Below are positions 1 to 7,229 of a DNA stretch of 19,266 nucleotides, one piece after another. The number at the start of each line of letters is the position of its first letter. Within the stretch, counting starts at the first letter, position 1. Source of the DNA: Deltaproteobacteria bacterium (lineage in GTDB: Bacteria; Desulfobacterota; Syntrophobacteria; BM002). Under the pieces are notes generated by a model. The model was not told where the DNA came from and made no database searches. It worked only from the letters and a program-made list of their open reading frames with translations. Location: contig CP070843.1 in NCBI GenBank assembly GCA_020350905.1, positions 2,325,550 through 2,344,815 of the forward strand, written 5' to 3'. The position numbers were made by a program, and so were the translations under genes.

Positions 1-40
1 CTTTACCCACTTCTTTTGTATAAATTTTTACAGAAATGCC

Positions 41-157
41 AGCCCGGATATTTCATGAATCACTTGCTGCGACCACGAAACTGGGAACCCGCTCAGTCCC
101 GCAAGCGGGTTCCCAGTTTCGCGGTCTCGCGACAGCAATTTATGAAATATCCGGGCT
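41..157. repeat. MITE-like palindromic element, copy 1
   Basis: The 20-base left end (41-60) is matched by an inverted right end (138-157) with one mismatch. Inside, 77-93 and 104-120 form a perfect 17-bp stem that extends outward to 71-126 with one mismatch, and TTGCTG (64-69) pairs with CAGCAA (133-138), so nearly the whole element can fold as one long hairpin. The two subterminal segments differ (end A with GCGACCACGAA, end B with GCTGTCGCGAGACCGCGAA), which lets the copies be oriented. It ends 4 bases before the ribosome binding site of the cytochrome gene, so it lies in or just upstream of that leader. There is no coding capacity. Confidence 0.85.
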
Positions 158-172
158 AGGGAGAAGGAAATC

Positions 173-1672
173 ATGCGACTCTTATTTTTTGTGGCCTTAC
201 TACTTTTGTTCTTTCCTTCACAATTTAAGGCGGCGGAATTGAGCGATGCCAGTTCTGAATGTATAGACTGCCATGCGAGTATAGCGCCAGGGATGGTTGC
301 TGGTTGGCAAAGTAGCCGCCATGGCAGAGTGAGTCCGCTTGAAGCTCTGAAAAAGCCGGAGCTGGAAAGAAGGGTCTCCGCGAAGTGGGTTCCAAGTGAC
401 CTGACGCACAGTGTCGTCGGCTGCGCTGAGTGTCACACCCTGAACCCGGAAAAACACAGCGACACCTTCGAACACAACGGCTATCAGGTGCATATTGTTG
501 TCACCCCTGAAGACTGTGCCACCTGCCATCCAGTTGAGGCGAAGCAATATGGGCAAAATCTGATGTCTCATGCGTATGGGAACCTGCTGAATAACTCTCT
601 TTACCAGGATCTGGTGAAGACGATCAACGGGGTGCAGTTCATCGATGACGGCCACATAAGTATTAAGGCTGCAAGCCCGGAGGCAAATGGGGATTCCTGT
701 CTTTCGTGCCATGGCACCAAAGTGGAGGTGAAAGGATTTGATGAGCGCGACACCGAGATGGGGGAAATGGAGTTTCCGGTTTTGAGTGGCTGGCCCAATG
801 CAGGTGTTGGCCGCATAAACCCCGATGGCAGCAAGGGTTCATGTTCCTCCTGTCATACCTGGCATCAATTCTCCATTGAGATGGCCAGAAAACCTCATAC
901 CTGTTCCCAGTGCCATAAGGGCCCGGATGTTCCCATATATAAGATATATCAGGTCAGCAAACACGGAAATATCTATTCATCCATCGGCAGGAAGTGGAAT
1001 TTCGAGGAAGTCCCCTGGACAGTGGGCGAAGACTTCACTGCACCCACCTGTGCCACTTGCCATGTCAGCCTGGTTGTCACTCCAGAGGGTGATGTAGTAG
1101 TGGAGAGGACTCATCAAATGAACAATCGCCTGCCCTGGAGGATTTTTGGTCTGATTTATGCCCACGCCCACCCCAGATCTCCTGACACCAGTGTGATCAA
1201 GAACAAAACCGGTCTTCCTCTTCCCACTGCTCTCAATGGGGAGCCGGCCTCCACATACCTGATCGATAACAACGAACAACAAAAGCGGCGTAAGATTCTG
1301 CAGAAAGTTTGTCTCACCTGCCATAGCCAACAGTGGGTGGATGGGCACTGGGCCCGATTTGAAAATAACATTAAAACCACCAATGAGATGACTTTGACCG
1401 CCACTGAGTTGATCCTCAAAGCTTGGGAAACAGGAGTGGCCAAGGGGCTGGCTCACAATGACTCGATCTTTAATGAAGCCGTCGAAAAGAAATGGATGGA
1501 GCAGTGGTTGTTTTTTGCCAACTCGACCCGGATGTCGTCAGCCATGCTCGGTACCGACTACGGCGTATTCGACAATGGCCGCTGGTACATGGCGAAAAGC
1601 ATCCAGGAAATATATGACTGGCTGAGGATGATGCACGCTGTGAACAGCGAAACATCGCCAGATGCGAAGTAA
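173..1672 (+). CDS. Octaheme c-type cytochrome, hydroxylamine oxidoreductase (HAO) family
   Basis: This is an exported multiheme cytochrome. Residues 1-20 form a hydrophobic signal peptide, and eight CxxCH heme sites start at residues 30, 84, 115, 176, 224, 244, 293 and 380. Eight hemes, a length of 499, SRHG/SKHG motifs near residues 48 and 262, and a C-terminal helical region with a GTDY segment (Tyr463) fit the octaheme HAO family. Members either oxidise hydroxylamine or hydrazine or, in many anaerobes, reduce nitrite or hydroxylamine. Tyr463 falls where HAO carries the tyrosine that cross-links to the catalytic fourth heme, but I matched it by eye only. GAGAAGGAA precedes the ATG at good spacing. 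No dedicated quinol-oxidising partner gene is next to it. The direction of catalysis cannot be read from this sequence. Confidence 0.88.
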   Translation: MRLLFFVALLLLFFPSQFKAAELSDASSECIDCHASIAPGMVAGWQSSRHGRVSPLEALKKPELERRVSAKWVPSDLTHSVVGCAECHTLNPEKHSDTFEHNGYQVHIVVTPEDCATCHPVEAKQYGQNLMSHAYGNLLNNSLYQDLVKTINGVQFIDDGHISIKAASPEANGDSCLSCHGTKVEVKGFDERDTEMGEMEFPVLSGWPNAGVGRINPDGSKGSCSSCHTWHQFSIEMARKPHTCSQCHKGPDVPIYKIYQVSKHGNIYSSIGRKWNFEEVPWTVGEDFTAPTCATCHVSLVVTPEGDVVVERTHQMNNRLPWRIFGLIYAHAHPRSPDTSVIKNKTGLPLPTALNGEPASTYLIDNNEQQKRRKILQKVCLTCHSQQWVDGHWARFENNIKTTNEMTLTATELILKAWETGVAKGLAHNDSIFNEAVEKKWMEQWLFFANSTRMSSAMLGTDYGVFDNGRWYMAKSIQEIYDWLRMMHAVNSETSPDAK

Positions 1673-1787
1673 AGAATCCGCATTCCAGTACTCCAGGATA
1701 AATCGGTTCCCAGCTACCGACCCCGTCGCGGAGTCGTGGTTGGACATGTTACATTCAGACAAACCATAGACATAAGGAGGATGAAGA

Positions 1788-2162
1788 ATGGCTGAGCAGT
1801 TGGAGGTTTACAAATGTGATGCATGCGGCAACATCGTAGAAGTCTTGCATGGCGGCGGGGGAGAGCTCGTCTGCTGTGGTGAGGCCATGCAACTTTTTAT
1901 TGAGAACACCGTTGATGCGGCCAAGGAAAAACATGTGCCGGTGATCGAGAAAACTGCTGATGGCTTCAAGGTCGCGGTGGGAAGTGTCGCCCATCCTATG
2001 GAGGAGAAGCATTACATTGAATGGATTGAGGTTATTGCTGGCGGCAAGACTTATCGCCAGTTCCTGAAACCTGGAGAAGAGCCCGAGGCCACTTTTTGCG
2101 TGGACGCCGATCAGGTAACAGCCAGGGAATACTGCAACCTGCACGGTTTATGGAAGGCGTAA
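1788..2162 (+). CDS. dfx: Desulfoferrodoxin (2Fe superoxide reductase)
   Basis: This cytoplasmic enzyme reduces superoxide to hydrogen peroxide without making O2, taking electrons from rubredoxin. The N-terminal desulforedoxin domain has its four iron ligands, Cys10, Cys13 and the adjacent pair Cys29-Cys30. The catalytic domain shows the EKHVP motif (Glu47, Lys48, His49), His69, His75, and Cys116 and His119 in CNLHGLW, the usual His4-Cys site. The length of 124 is typical of the two-centre class. AGGAGG lies just upstream of the chosen ATG; an ATG 7 bases earlier is out of frame. A strong hairpin terminator follows, so the gene is probably transcribed apart from the next one. Its peroxide product could be handled by the rubrerythrin-like protein downstream. 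Confidence 0.96.
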   Translation: MAEQLEVYKCDACGNIVEVLHGGGGELVCCGEAMQLFIENTVDAAKEKHVPVIEKTADGFKVAVGSVAHPMEEKHYIEWIEVIAGGKTYRQFLKPGEEPEATFCVDADQVTAREYCNLHGLWKA

Positions 2163-2227
2163 CTCAATTCCCTGAGACTAAACCCCAGGTGGGGAATATA
2201 CTCCACCTTGGATTTAACAGGACAAAC

Positions 2228-2261
2228 CCTCTCCCCCAGCCGGGGGAGAGGAGATTTTTTT
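2228..2261 (+). terminator. Rho-independent terminator after desulfoferrodoxin gene
   Basis: CCTCTCCCCC (2228-2237) and GGGGGAGAGG (2242-2251) form a perfect 10-bp stem with a 4-base loop. A run of seven T follows three bases later. It lies 66 bases after the desulfoferrodoxin stop codon. Confidence 0.85.
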
Positions 2262-2353
2262 CTGGCATTGAGTTATCTTCATTCTTATCTTTGCATTGTG
2301 TAAAAAGAAAGAATGATAGTCTGTACCGCGGGACGATAACAGGAGAGCTATCA

Positions 2354-2857
2354 ATGAGTTTTGAGTTCAATGCTGACGAAATCCTGGAAATGGCGGAACA
2401 GATTGAACGCAATGGGGCCCGTTTCTATCGAAAAGCAGCTGAGTTGGTAAAGGACGCAGCGGTCAGCAAATTGCTTCAAGATCTCGCCGTCTGGGAAGAT
2501 GGACATGAGAGGGCTTTTGCCACCATGCGGGCGGGTTTGGCTCATCAAGAGCGTGAGCCAAGGGTTTTCGATCCTGAACACGAGACCTCAATGTACTTGC
2601 GGGCCATGGCTGATGGGCATGTTTTTGATGCGAGGGTCGATCCTGCCGATACGTTGACTGGCAAAGAGTCAGCGGCAGACATCTTACGAATGGCCATCGG
2701 GCAGGAAAAAGACTCCATTGTTTTCTATACGGGTCTGAAGGAGATAATCTCTCAAACTGCCGGCAGAGAGCGAATTGAAGAAATCATCAAAGAGGAGATG
2801 GGTCATATCGGATTTTTGAATAGAGAGATTGCTGCTTTGAGCTCAAACGTCAGGTGA
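2354..2857 (+). CDS. Rubrerythrin-type ferritin-like diiron protein
   Basis: A 167-residue four-helix diiron protein, probably a peroxidase of the rubrerythrin group. Metal ligands are visible in the usual order: Glu18 in helix 1, ExxH Glu48/His51 (WEDGH), Glu118 in helix 3 (GQEKDS), and ExxH Glu148/His151 (EEMGH). There is no C-terminal rubredoxin domain, so electrons must come from a separate carrier; the small rubredoxin at 7230-7391 is a candidate. The frame stays open upstream to 2096, but this ATG has AGGAGAG before it and begins the helix-1 homology, and the upstream part overlaps the previous gene and a terminator. A CATTCTT/AAGAATG inverted pair (2280-2286, 2309-2315) precedes it; its role is unknown. 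The next gene begins 12 bases after the stop. Confidence 0.88.
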   Translation: MSFEFNADEILEMAEQIERNGARFYRKAAELVKDAAVSKLLQDLAVWEDGHERAFATMRAGLAHQEREPRVFDPEHETSMYLRAMADGHVFDARVDPADTLTGKESAADILRMAIGQEKDSIVFYTGLKEIISQTAGRERIEEIIKEEMGHIGFLNREIAALSSNVR

Positions 2858-2869
2858 AAGGGCGAGAGC

Positions 2870-4555
2870 ATGGAGAGAACCGATGTCACCTTGCTCATTG
2901 GTGGCGAGGCGGGGCAAGGGCTCGCGACCCTTGGAGAACTGCTTGCCAGGAGCCTGGTCCGCGCTGGCTACTTTGTTGTCGTAACCCAGAGCTACCAGTC
3001 ACGAATACGAGGTGGTCACAACACTTTTGCCATTCGGGCAAGTACGGAAGAGATCGCCGGCCCTCGAGAGTCTGTGGACCTTTTGGTTGCTCTGAATACT
3101 GAAACAGTGACTTTGCACAGCAAAGAGCTGGCTGCTGAAGGGCTCATTGTCGCAGATGCAGCCCATGGAACTGCCAGCGCTAACTGTCTCCAAGTGCCTT
3201 ACCAGGAACTGGGAGAGCAAAAATTCGCCAACGTGGTGGCCCTGGGCGTGGTGAGTCTCCTTCTGGGGCTCGATCAGGATTTGGTGGCTCAGACCCTGGA
3301 TGATGTATTTGGTAAGAAGGATCCTCAGCTGGCTAAGAAGAATCAACAGGTGCTGACAGAAGCTTTCAACTGGTGCGGTCGGCAAACGGTGGATTTTCCA
3401 AAACTGCCTGCCGTTGACAATCCTGCTAAGCGGTTGCTGATGAACGGTAATCAGGCTATTGCCATGGGAGCACTTTCGGCGGGACTCAAATTCTGTTCCT
3501 TTTATCCCATGACCCCAGCCACCTCTATTGTCCTCAATTTGGCAGCTCATGCCGGTCGCATGGGTTTGGTGGTGGAGCAGGCTGAAGATGAGATTGCCGC
3601 AATCAACATGGCCATTGGGGCTTCCTTTGCCGGGGCGCCAAGCATGGTTGCCACCTCCGGCGGTGGTTTTGCTCTCATGACCGAAGCGGTGAGTCTGGCA
3701 GGGATGACCGAAACTCCTGTGGTAATTGTGGTAGCGCAAAGGCCGGGACCGGCAACAGGTTTGCCGACCCGCACAGAGCAGGCGGACCTGGAGTTCGTTT
3801 TGCATTCAGGTCACGGTGAATTTCCGCGCGCAATCTTCACTCCGGGAACAGTCGAGGAATGTTTTTGGCTGACGATAAAGGGGTTTGAAGTGGCGGCTCA
3901 GTATCAAAGTCCCGTATTTCTCCTCACTGATCAGTTTCTCGCCGACTCCGGTCGGGCAATAGAGCCCTTCGATCTTGACAACTTAGCAGCGGTCGATCCT
4001 GGCATTGAGGCAGATACACCTGCCTTGCCGTACCATCGTTACGCCCTTACTGCGAGCGGGGTCTCGCCGAGACTTCTTCCGGGTATGAGTAAACATCTCG
4101 TTGTGGCGGGCAGTGATGAGCATCCAGTGGATGGCCATCTCACCGAGGATCTGAGCATACGTGAAGTCATGGTGGAAAAGCGAATGAGGAAAGAGCAGGG
4201 AATCATTGCCGAGGTCGTTCCACCAGAGGCTCAGGGAGACGAGCGTCCAGATCTCCTTCTGGTTACCTGGGGTTCAAGCAGAGGAGCGGTTCTAGAGGCT
4301 GCAGACCAATTGCGCAATGAAACCACTCGGGTGGGGACTCTCCATTTCTCACAGGTTTGGCCTTTGGTCCCGGATCACTTTCTGCAACGGTTCCAAGATG
4401 CCGAACAAGTGGTTTGCGTGGAAGGGAATGCTTTTGGCCAACTGGCACGGCTTATCAGGAGGGAAACCGGTTTTGCCCTTCACAGCCGGGTGCTTCGCTA
4501 TGATGGTCTACCGATCACGGCGGAATATATAATGAGAGAATTGGGCAATTCATAG
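2870..4555 (+). CDS. korA: 2-oxoacid:ferredoxin oxidoreductase, fused gamma-alpha subunit
   Basis: This is the large subunit of a thiamine-diphosphate enzyme that oxidatively decarboxylates a 2-oxoacid to acyl-CoA and reduces ferredoxin or flavodoxin. Residues 1-180 are the gamma domain (GGEAGQG at 11-17, SRIRGGHNTF at 44-53). From about residue 190 comes the alpha domain, with the YPMTPAT segment at 212-218 (the family's YPxTPxT threonine motif), EQAEDEIAAINMAIGAS near 237-252, and RPGPATGLPTRTEQADL at 291-307. A PFOR domain II-like C-terminus completes 561 residues. This gamma-alpha arrangement with a separate beta subunit is typical of KorA/OforA proteins. The substrate (2-oxoglutarate, pyruvate or branched 2-oxoacid) cannot be fixed by eye. 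It is followed 38 bases later by the beta subunit. Confidence 0.93.
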   Translation: MERTDVTLLIGGEAGQGLATLGELLARSLVRAGYFVVVTQSYQSRIRGGHNTFAIRASTEEIAGPRESVDLLVALNTETVTLHSKELAAEGLIVADAAHGTASANCLQVPYQELGEQKFANVVALGVVSLLLGLDQDLVAQTLDDVFGKKDPQLAKKNQQVLTEAFNWCGRQTVDFPKLPAVDNPAKRLLMNGNQAIAMGALSAGLKFCSFYPMTPATSIVLNLAAHAGRMGLVVEQAEDEIAAINMAIGASFAGAPSMVATSGGGFALMTEAVSLAGMTETPVVIVVAQRPGPATGLPTRTEQADLEFVLHSGHGEFPRAIFTPGTVEECFWLTIKGFEVAAQYQSPVFLLTDQFLADSGRAIEPFDLDNLAAVDPGIEADTPALPYHRYALTASGVSPRLLPGMSKHLVVAGSDEHPVDGHLTEDLSIREVMVEKRMRKEQGIIAEVVPPEAQGDERPDLLLVTWGSSRGAVLEAADQLRNETTRVGTLHFSQVWPLVPDHFLQRFQDAEQVVCVEGNAFGQLARLIRRETGFALHSRVLRYDGLPITAEYIMRELGNS

Positions 4556-4593
4556 GCCGCGGCAATCTAAGGTAGGAGAATCGAGGAAAGATT

Positions 4594-5445
4594 ATGGTAA
4601 CTATCGAAGATTACGGTAACTATGAAACTGCTTGGTGTCCAGGTTGCGGCAATTTTTCCATCCTTGACGCAGTAAAGTCCGGCCTGGTTGCAAGCGAACT
4701 GGAGCCGCATCAGGTTCTGTTTGTTTCAGGAATCGGCCAGGCTGCCAAGGCACCTCACTATTTGAATGCCAACGTCTTTAACGGCCTGCACGGGCGGGCT
4801 CTGCCGGTAGCCAGTGGCGCCAAGCTCGCCAATCCCAATCTCAAAGTAATCGTTGAAAGTGGAGATGGATGCAATTACGGGGAGGGAGGGAACCATTTCC
4901 TTGCTGCCATAAGGCGTAACATTGATCTAACAATGATAGTGCATGATAATCAAGTATACGGCCTGACCAAGGGCCAGGCTAGTCCCACAACTATGGAAGG
5001 TTTTGTTACCAAGGCTCAACCTGAGGGCGTGGCCTCGGCACCTTTCAACCCGATTGCGGTTGCGGTGGCCATGCAAGCAAGCTTTGTGGCCCGTGGTTTT
5101 TCTGGAATGATAGAGCACCTTGCTGGACTCATTGAAAAAGCAATTGCCCATGAGGGCTTTGCCCTCATCGATGTGCTGCAACCATGTGTTTCCTTCAATA
5201 AACTCAACACGTTCGCCTGGTACAAGAAGCGCTGTTATACTCTTCCAGAGGAATACGATCCCTCCGATTGGCACGCTGCCATGGGGATGGCGATGGAGTG
5301 GGGAGAGAAGATTCCCCTGGGCATCATTTACCGGCAGCAGAGGGATACGTTTGAGAGGAGGCTTCCTGTTCTTGAACATGGCCCCTTGGTTGGTCGGGAT
5401 ACGGATCTTGGGGAGCTCAAGAAGATTCTGGAAAAGTTCGCCTAG
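4594..5445 (+). CDS. korB: 2-oxoacid:ferredoxin oxidoreductase, beta subunit
   Basis: Thiamine-diphosphate-binding partner of the preceding subunit. The diphosphate/Mg motif begins at Gly90-Asp91-Gly92 and runs through NYGEGGN to VHDNQVYGLTKGQ near residue 117-128. The N-terminal CPGC (Cys15, Cys18) and Cys198 (QPCVSFN) match three of the four ligands of the family's [4Fe-4S] cluster. The fourth position, usually GIGC, reads GIGQ (Gln49). The start has AGGAGAATCGAGGAAAG upstream. The stop codon TAG (5443-5445) belongs to the first bases of a repeat element. No separate ferredoxin-like delta subunit is present, so an outside ferredoxin or flavodoxin is the likely acceptor. The kor symbols are conventional and do not imply a proven substrate. 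Confidence 0.93.
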   Translation: MVTIEDYGNYETAWCPGCGNFSILDAVKSGLVASELEPHQVLFVSGIGQAAKAPHYLNANVFNGLHGRALPVASGAKLANPNLKVIVESGDGCNYGEGGNHFLAAIRRNIDLTMIVHDNQVYGLTKGQASPTTMEGFVTKAQPEGVASAPFNPIAVAVAMQASFVARGFSGMIEHLAGLIEKAIAHEGFALIDVLQPCVSFNKLNTFAWYKKRCYTLPEEYDPSDWHAAMGMAMEWGEKIPLGIIYRQQRDTFERRLPVLEHGPLVGRDTDLGELKKILEKFA

Positions 5446-5493
5446 CCCGGATATTTCGTGGTCGTAGCAAGTAATTCATGAAATATCCAGGCT
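5443..5493. repeat. MITE-like palindromic element, copy 2 (short)
   Basis: Left end TAGCCCGGATATTTC at 5443-5457 and inverted right end ATTCATGAAATATCCAGGCTA up to 5493. The subterminal GTGGTCGTAGCAAGT is end A, as in copy 1 read in reverse. Almost nothing remains between the left arm and this segment, so this is a deletion derivative of about 51 bases. TA lies at both outer edges. Its first three bases form the stop codon of the upstream oxidoreductase beta gene. Confidence 0.8.
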
Positions 5494-5647
5494 AGACAGG
5501 CAGAAATTGACGAAGGCCCCGCCTCTAGGAGGACTAGGTAGGCTAACTATATGTAGGGAGGGGTTAAGCTCCTCCCGCTTGGCCGTTTATCTGCCCTTGC
5601 TGGTTGATTGGCAACAAGGCGGATTCATTGAATCGAGGGGGTTAAGA

Positions 5648-5842
5648 ATGGTAAAGGTTAAAACATTCGCCACAGAATTGAAAATATTCCAGACAATGAA
5701 AGAACTCTATGATTTGGATGAACAGGTAAACCAATTCATAAAAGAGAATAATATTACTAAAATAGTCTCCGTGAGCGATACCTGCACCACTGATGATAAG
5801 GGTGCGACCATAGGTCTGATTCGAGTGGTAGCTTACGAATAG
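5648..5842 (+). CDS. Small conserved-looking protein of unknown function (64 aa)
   Basis: I do not recognise this protein with certainty. The chosen ATG has GAGGGGG 6 bases upstream; the longer in-frame extension back to 5507 covers low-complexity leader DNA and looks non-coding. The product is 64 residues with a basic N-terminal strand (VKVKTF), a helical, acidic middle containing KELYDLDEQ, and a C-terminal strand region with SDTCTTDDKGATIG. It has one cysteine and no membrane segment or signal peptide. Codon use is normal for the window. It sits between the oxidoreductase operon and the flavodiiron gene, with a perfect 10-bp inverted repeat downstream, so it may be its own transcription unit. 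Confidence 0.7.
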   Translation: MVKVKTFATELKIFQTMKELYDLDEQVNQFIKENNITKIVSVSDTCTTDDKGATIGLIRVVAYE

Positions 5843-5860
5843 TCCTCTCTATTACCATAA

Positions 5861-5900
5861 AATTAGCCAAAATTACTGTGGAAGTAGAGATTGGCTAATT
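5861..5900. repeat. 10-bp perfect inverted repeat
   Basis: AATTAGCCAA (5861-5870) and TTGGCTAATT (5891-5900) are exact complements separated by 20 bases, between the 64-residue protein gene and the flavodiiron gene. No T-run follows, so this is either a weak terminator hairpin or an operator ahead of the flavodiiron gene. Confidence 0.5.
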
Positions 5901-5992
5901 GTGGATTTATGTAACTTTCACCGATGATCCTGGGATTTCACAATCAAAATTCTGCAATCTGCAATCTACGATCTGAAAATATGGAGGTTCAG

Positions 5993-7204
5993 ATGAGCAA
6001 AGCGTTCAAAGCACTTAAGGTAACTGATAAGGTTTACTGGGTAGGAGCGATCGACTGGGGAATCCGTGATTTCCACGGTTATCTCACTGAACGGGGGACC
6101 ACATATAATGCCTTTTTGGTAATGGCAGATAAAATCACCTTGATCGACACGGTCAAGCCTCCTTTCCAATCAGAACTGTTAGGTCGAATCAGCTCTGTGG
6201 TGGATCCAAAGGAAATCGACTATGTTGTCTCCAATCACGCGGAGATGGATCACTCTGGCTCTCTTTTGGGTGTTATAGACGCGGTACAGCCGGAAATGGT
6301 ACTCGCCTCTTCCATGGGCAGCAAAGCACTCAAGGAACACTTTCACCTGGATCAAGAGATCGTGACGGTCAAAGATGGTGAGAGTCTCAGTCTTGGCAAC
6401 CTGAGTCTCACCTTTCTCGAGACTCGCATGCTCCACTGGCCCGACAATATGTTCAGCTACCTGGCTGAAGAGAAGTTGCTCTTTTCCCAGGACGCTTTTG
6501 GAATGCACTTGGCCACCAGTGAAAGATTTGCAGATGAGGTAGACGAATCCCTTCTGGAGTATGAAGGAGCAAAATATTACGCCAATATCCTGCTCCCCAT
6601 GTCTGCTCTCGTAACCAAGCTGATAAAAAAGGTTGGTGAACTCAATCTTCCCCTAGAAATTATTGCCTGTGACCACGGTCCTATATGGCGTCAGGATCTA
6701 GACAAGATCATTGGCTGGTATGCCAAATGGGCTGAGCAGAAGCCCACGAACAAAGCGGTGGTTGTCTTTGACACCATGTGGTTTAGCACCGCAAAAATGT
6801 CGGAAGCTATTGCAGAAGGCTTGATGGCAGGCGGTGCTCAGCCGAAGCTGATGCCGCTCAAGTCTAACCATCGAAGTAATGTGGCCACTGAAATTCTTGA
6901 TGCCGGGGCATTGGTTGTGGGTTCTCCTACCCTAAACAACAACATGTATCCAACCGTTGCCGACTTACTGACCTATCTGAAGGGATTGAAACCAAAGAAT
7001 CTGGTTGGCGCCGCTTTTGGTTCCTATGGCTGGAGTGGTGAAGCTGTGGGCCAGGTAAGAGGGATGCTGGAGGAGATGAAGATCGACCTGGTTGATGAAG
7101 GATTACGGGTTAAGTTTGTGCCCGGCGAGGATGCTCTGAAACAGTGCTTCGATCTTGGGCTGCAAGTTGCTGAAAAGACCAAAGGATTGCTTGAAGCGGC
7201 ATAA
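5993..7204 (+). CDS. roo: Flavodiiron protein (rubredoxin:oxygen oxidoreductase, FprA family)
   Basis: This cytoplasmic enzyme reduces O2 to water (some members reduce NO to N2O) with electrons from rubredoxin. The N-terminal metallo-beta-lactamase-like domain carries all seven diiron ligands of the family: His82, Glu84, Asp86, His87 (HAEMDH), His148, Asp167 and His228. The C-terminal flavodoxin domain begins near residue 255, with an FMN phosphate loop after VVVFDTMW and later GSPTLNN (310-316) and GSYGWSGE (343-350). There are 403 residues from this ATG, about the usual length. GGAGG lies 5 bases upstream of the start; an in-frame ATG at 5924 would add 23 residues with no homology. A rubredoxin gene follows 25 bases later, its probable electron donor. 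Confidence 0.95.
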   Translation: MSKAFKALKVTDKVYWVGAIDWGIRDFHGYLTERGTTYNAFLVMADKITLIDTVKPPFQSELLGRISSVVDPKEIDYVVSNHAEMDHSGSLLGVIDAVQPEMVLASSMGSKALKEHFHLDQEIVTVKDGESLSLGNLSLTFLETRMLHWPDNMFSYLAEEKLLFSQDAFGMHLATSERFADEVDESLLEYEGAKYYANILLPMSALVTKLIKKVGELNLPLEIIACDHGPIWRQDLDKIIGWYAKWAEQKPTNKAVVVFDTMWFSTAKMSEAIAEGLMAGGAQPKLMPLKSNHRSNVATEILDAGALVVGSPTLNNNMYPTVADLLTYLKGLKPKNLVGAAFGSYGWSGEAVGQVRGMLEEMKIDLVDEGLRVKFVPGEDALKQCFDLGLQVAEKTKGLLEAA

Positions 7205-7229
7205 ACAACAGAAAAGGAGGGATGAGGAT

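Noticed and set aside
218..712. Long minus-strand reading frames inside the cytochrome gene and similar frames opposite other genes
   Set aside because: They are shadows of well-supported + strand genes and have no family resemblance.
2096..2353. N-terminal extension of the rubrerythrin-like protein
   Set aside because: The extension overlaps the desulfoferrodoxin gene and a terminator and has no homology; the ATG at 2354 has a good ribosome site.
5507..5647. N-terminal extension of the 64-residue protein
   Set aside because: It covers hairpin-rich leader DNA (GGGAGG/CCTCCC near 5555-5576) and a better ribosome site precedes 5648.
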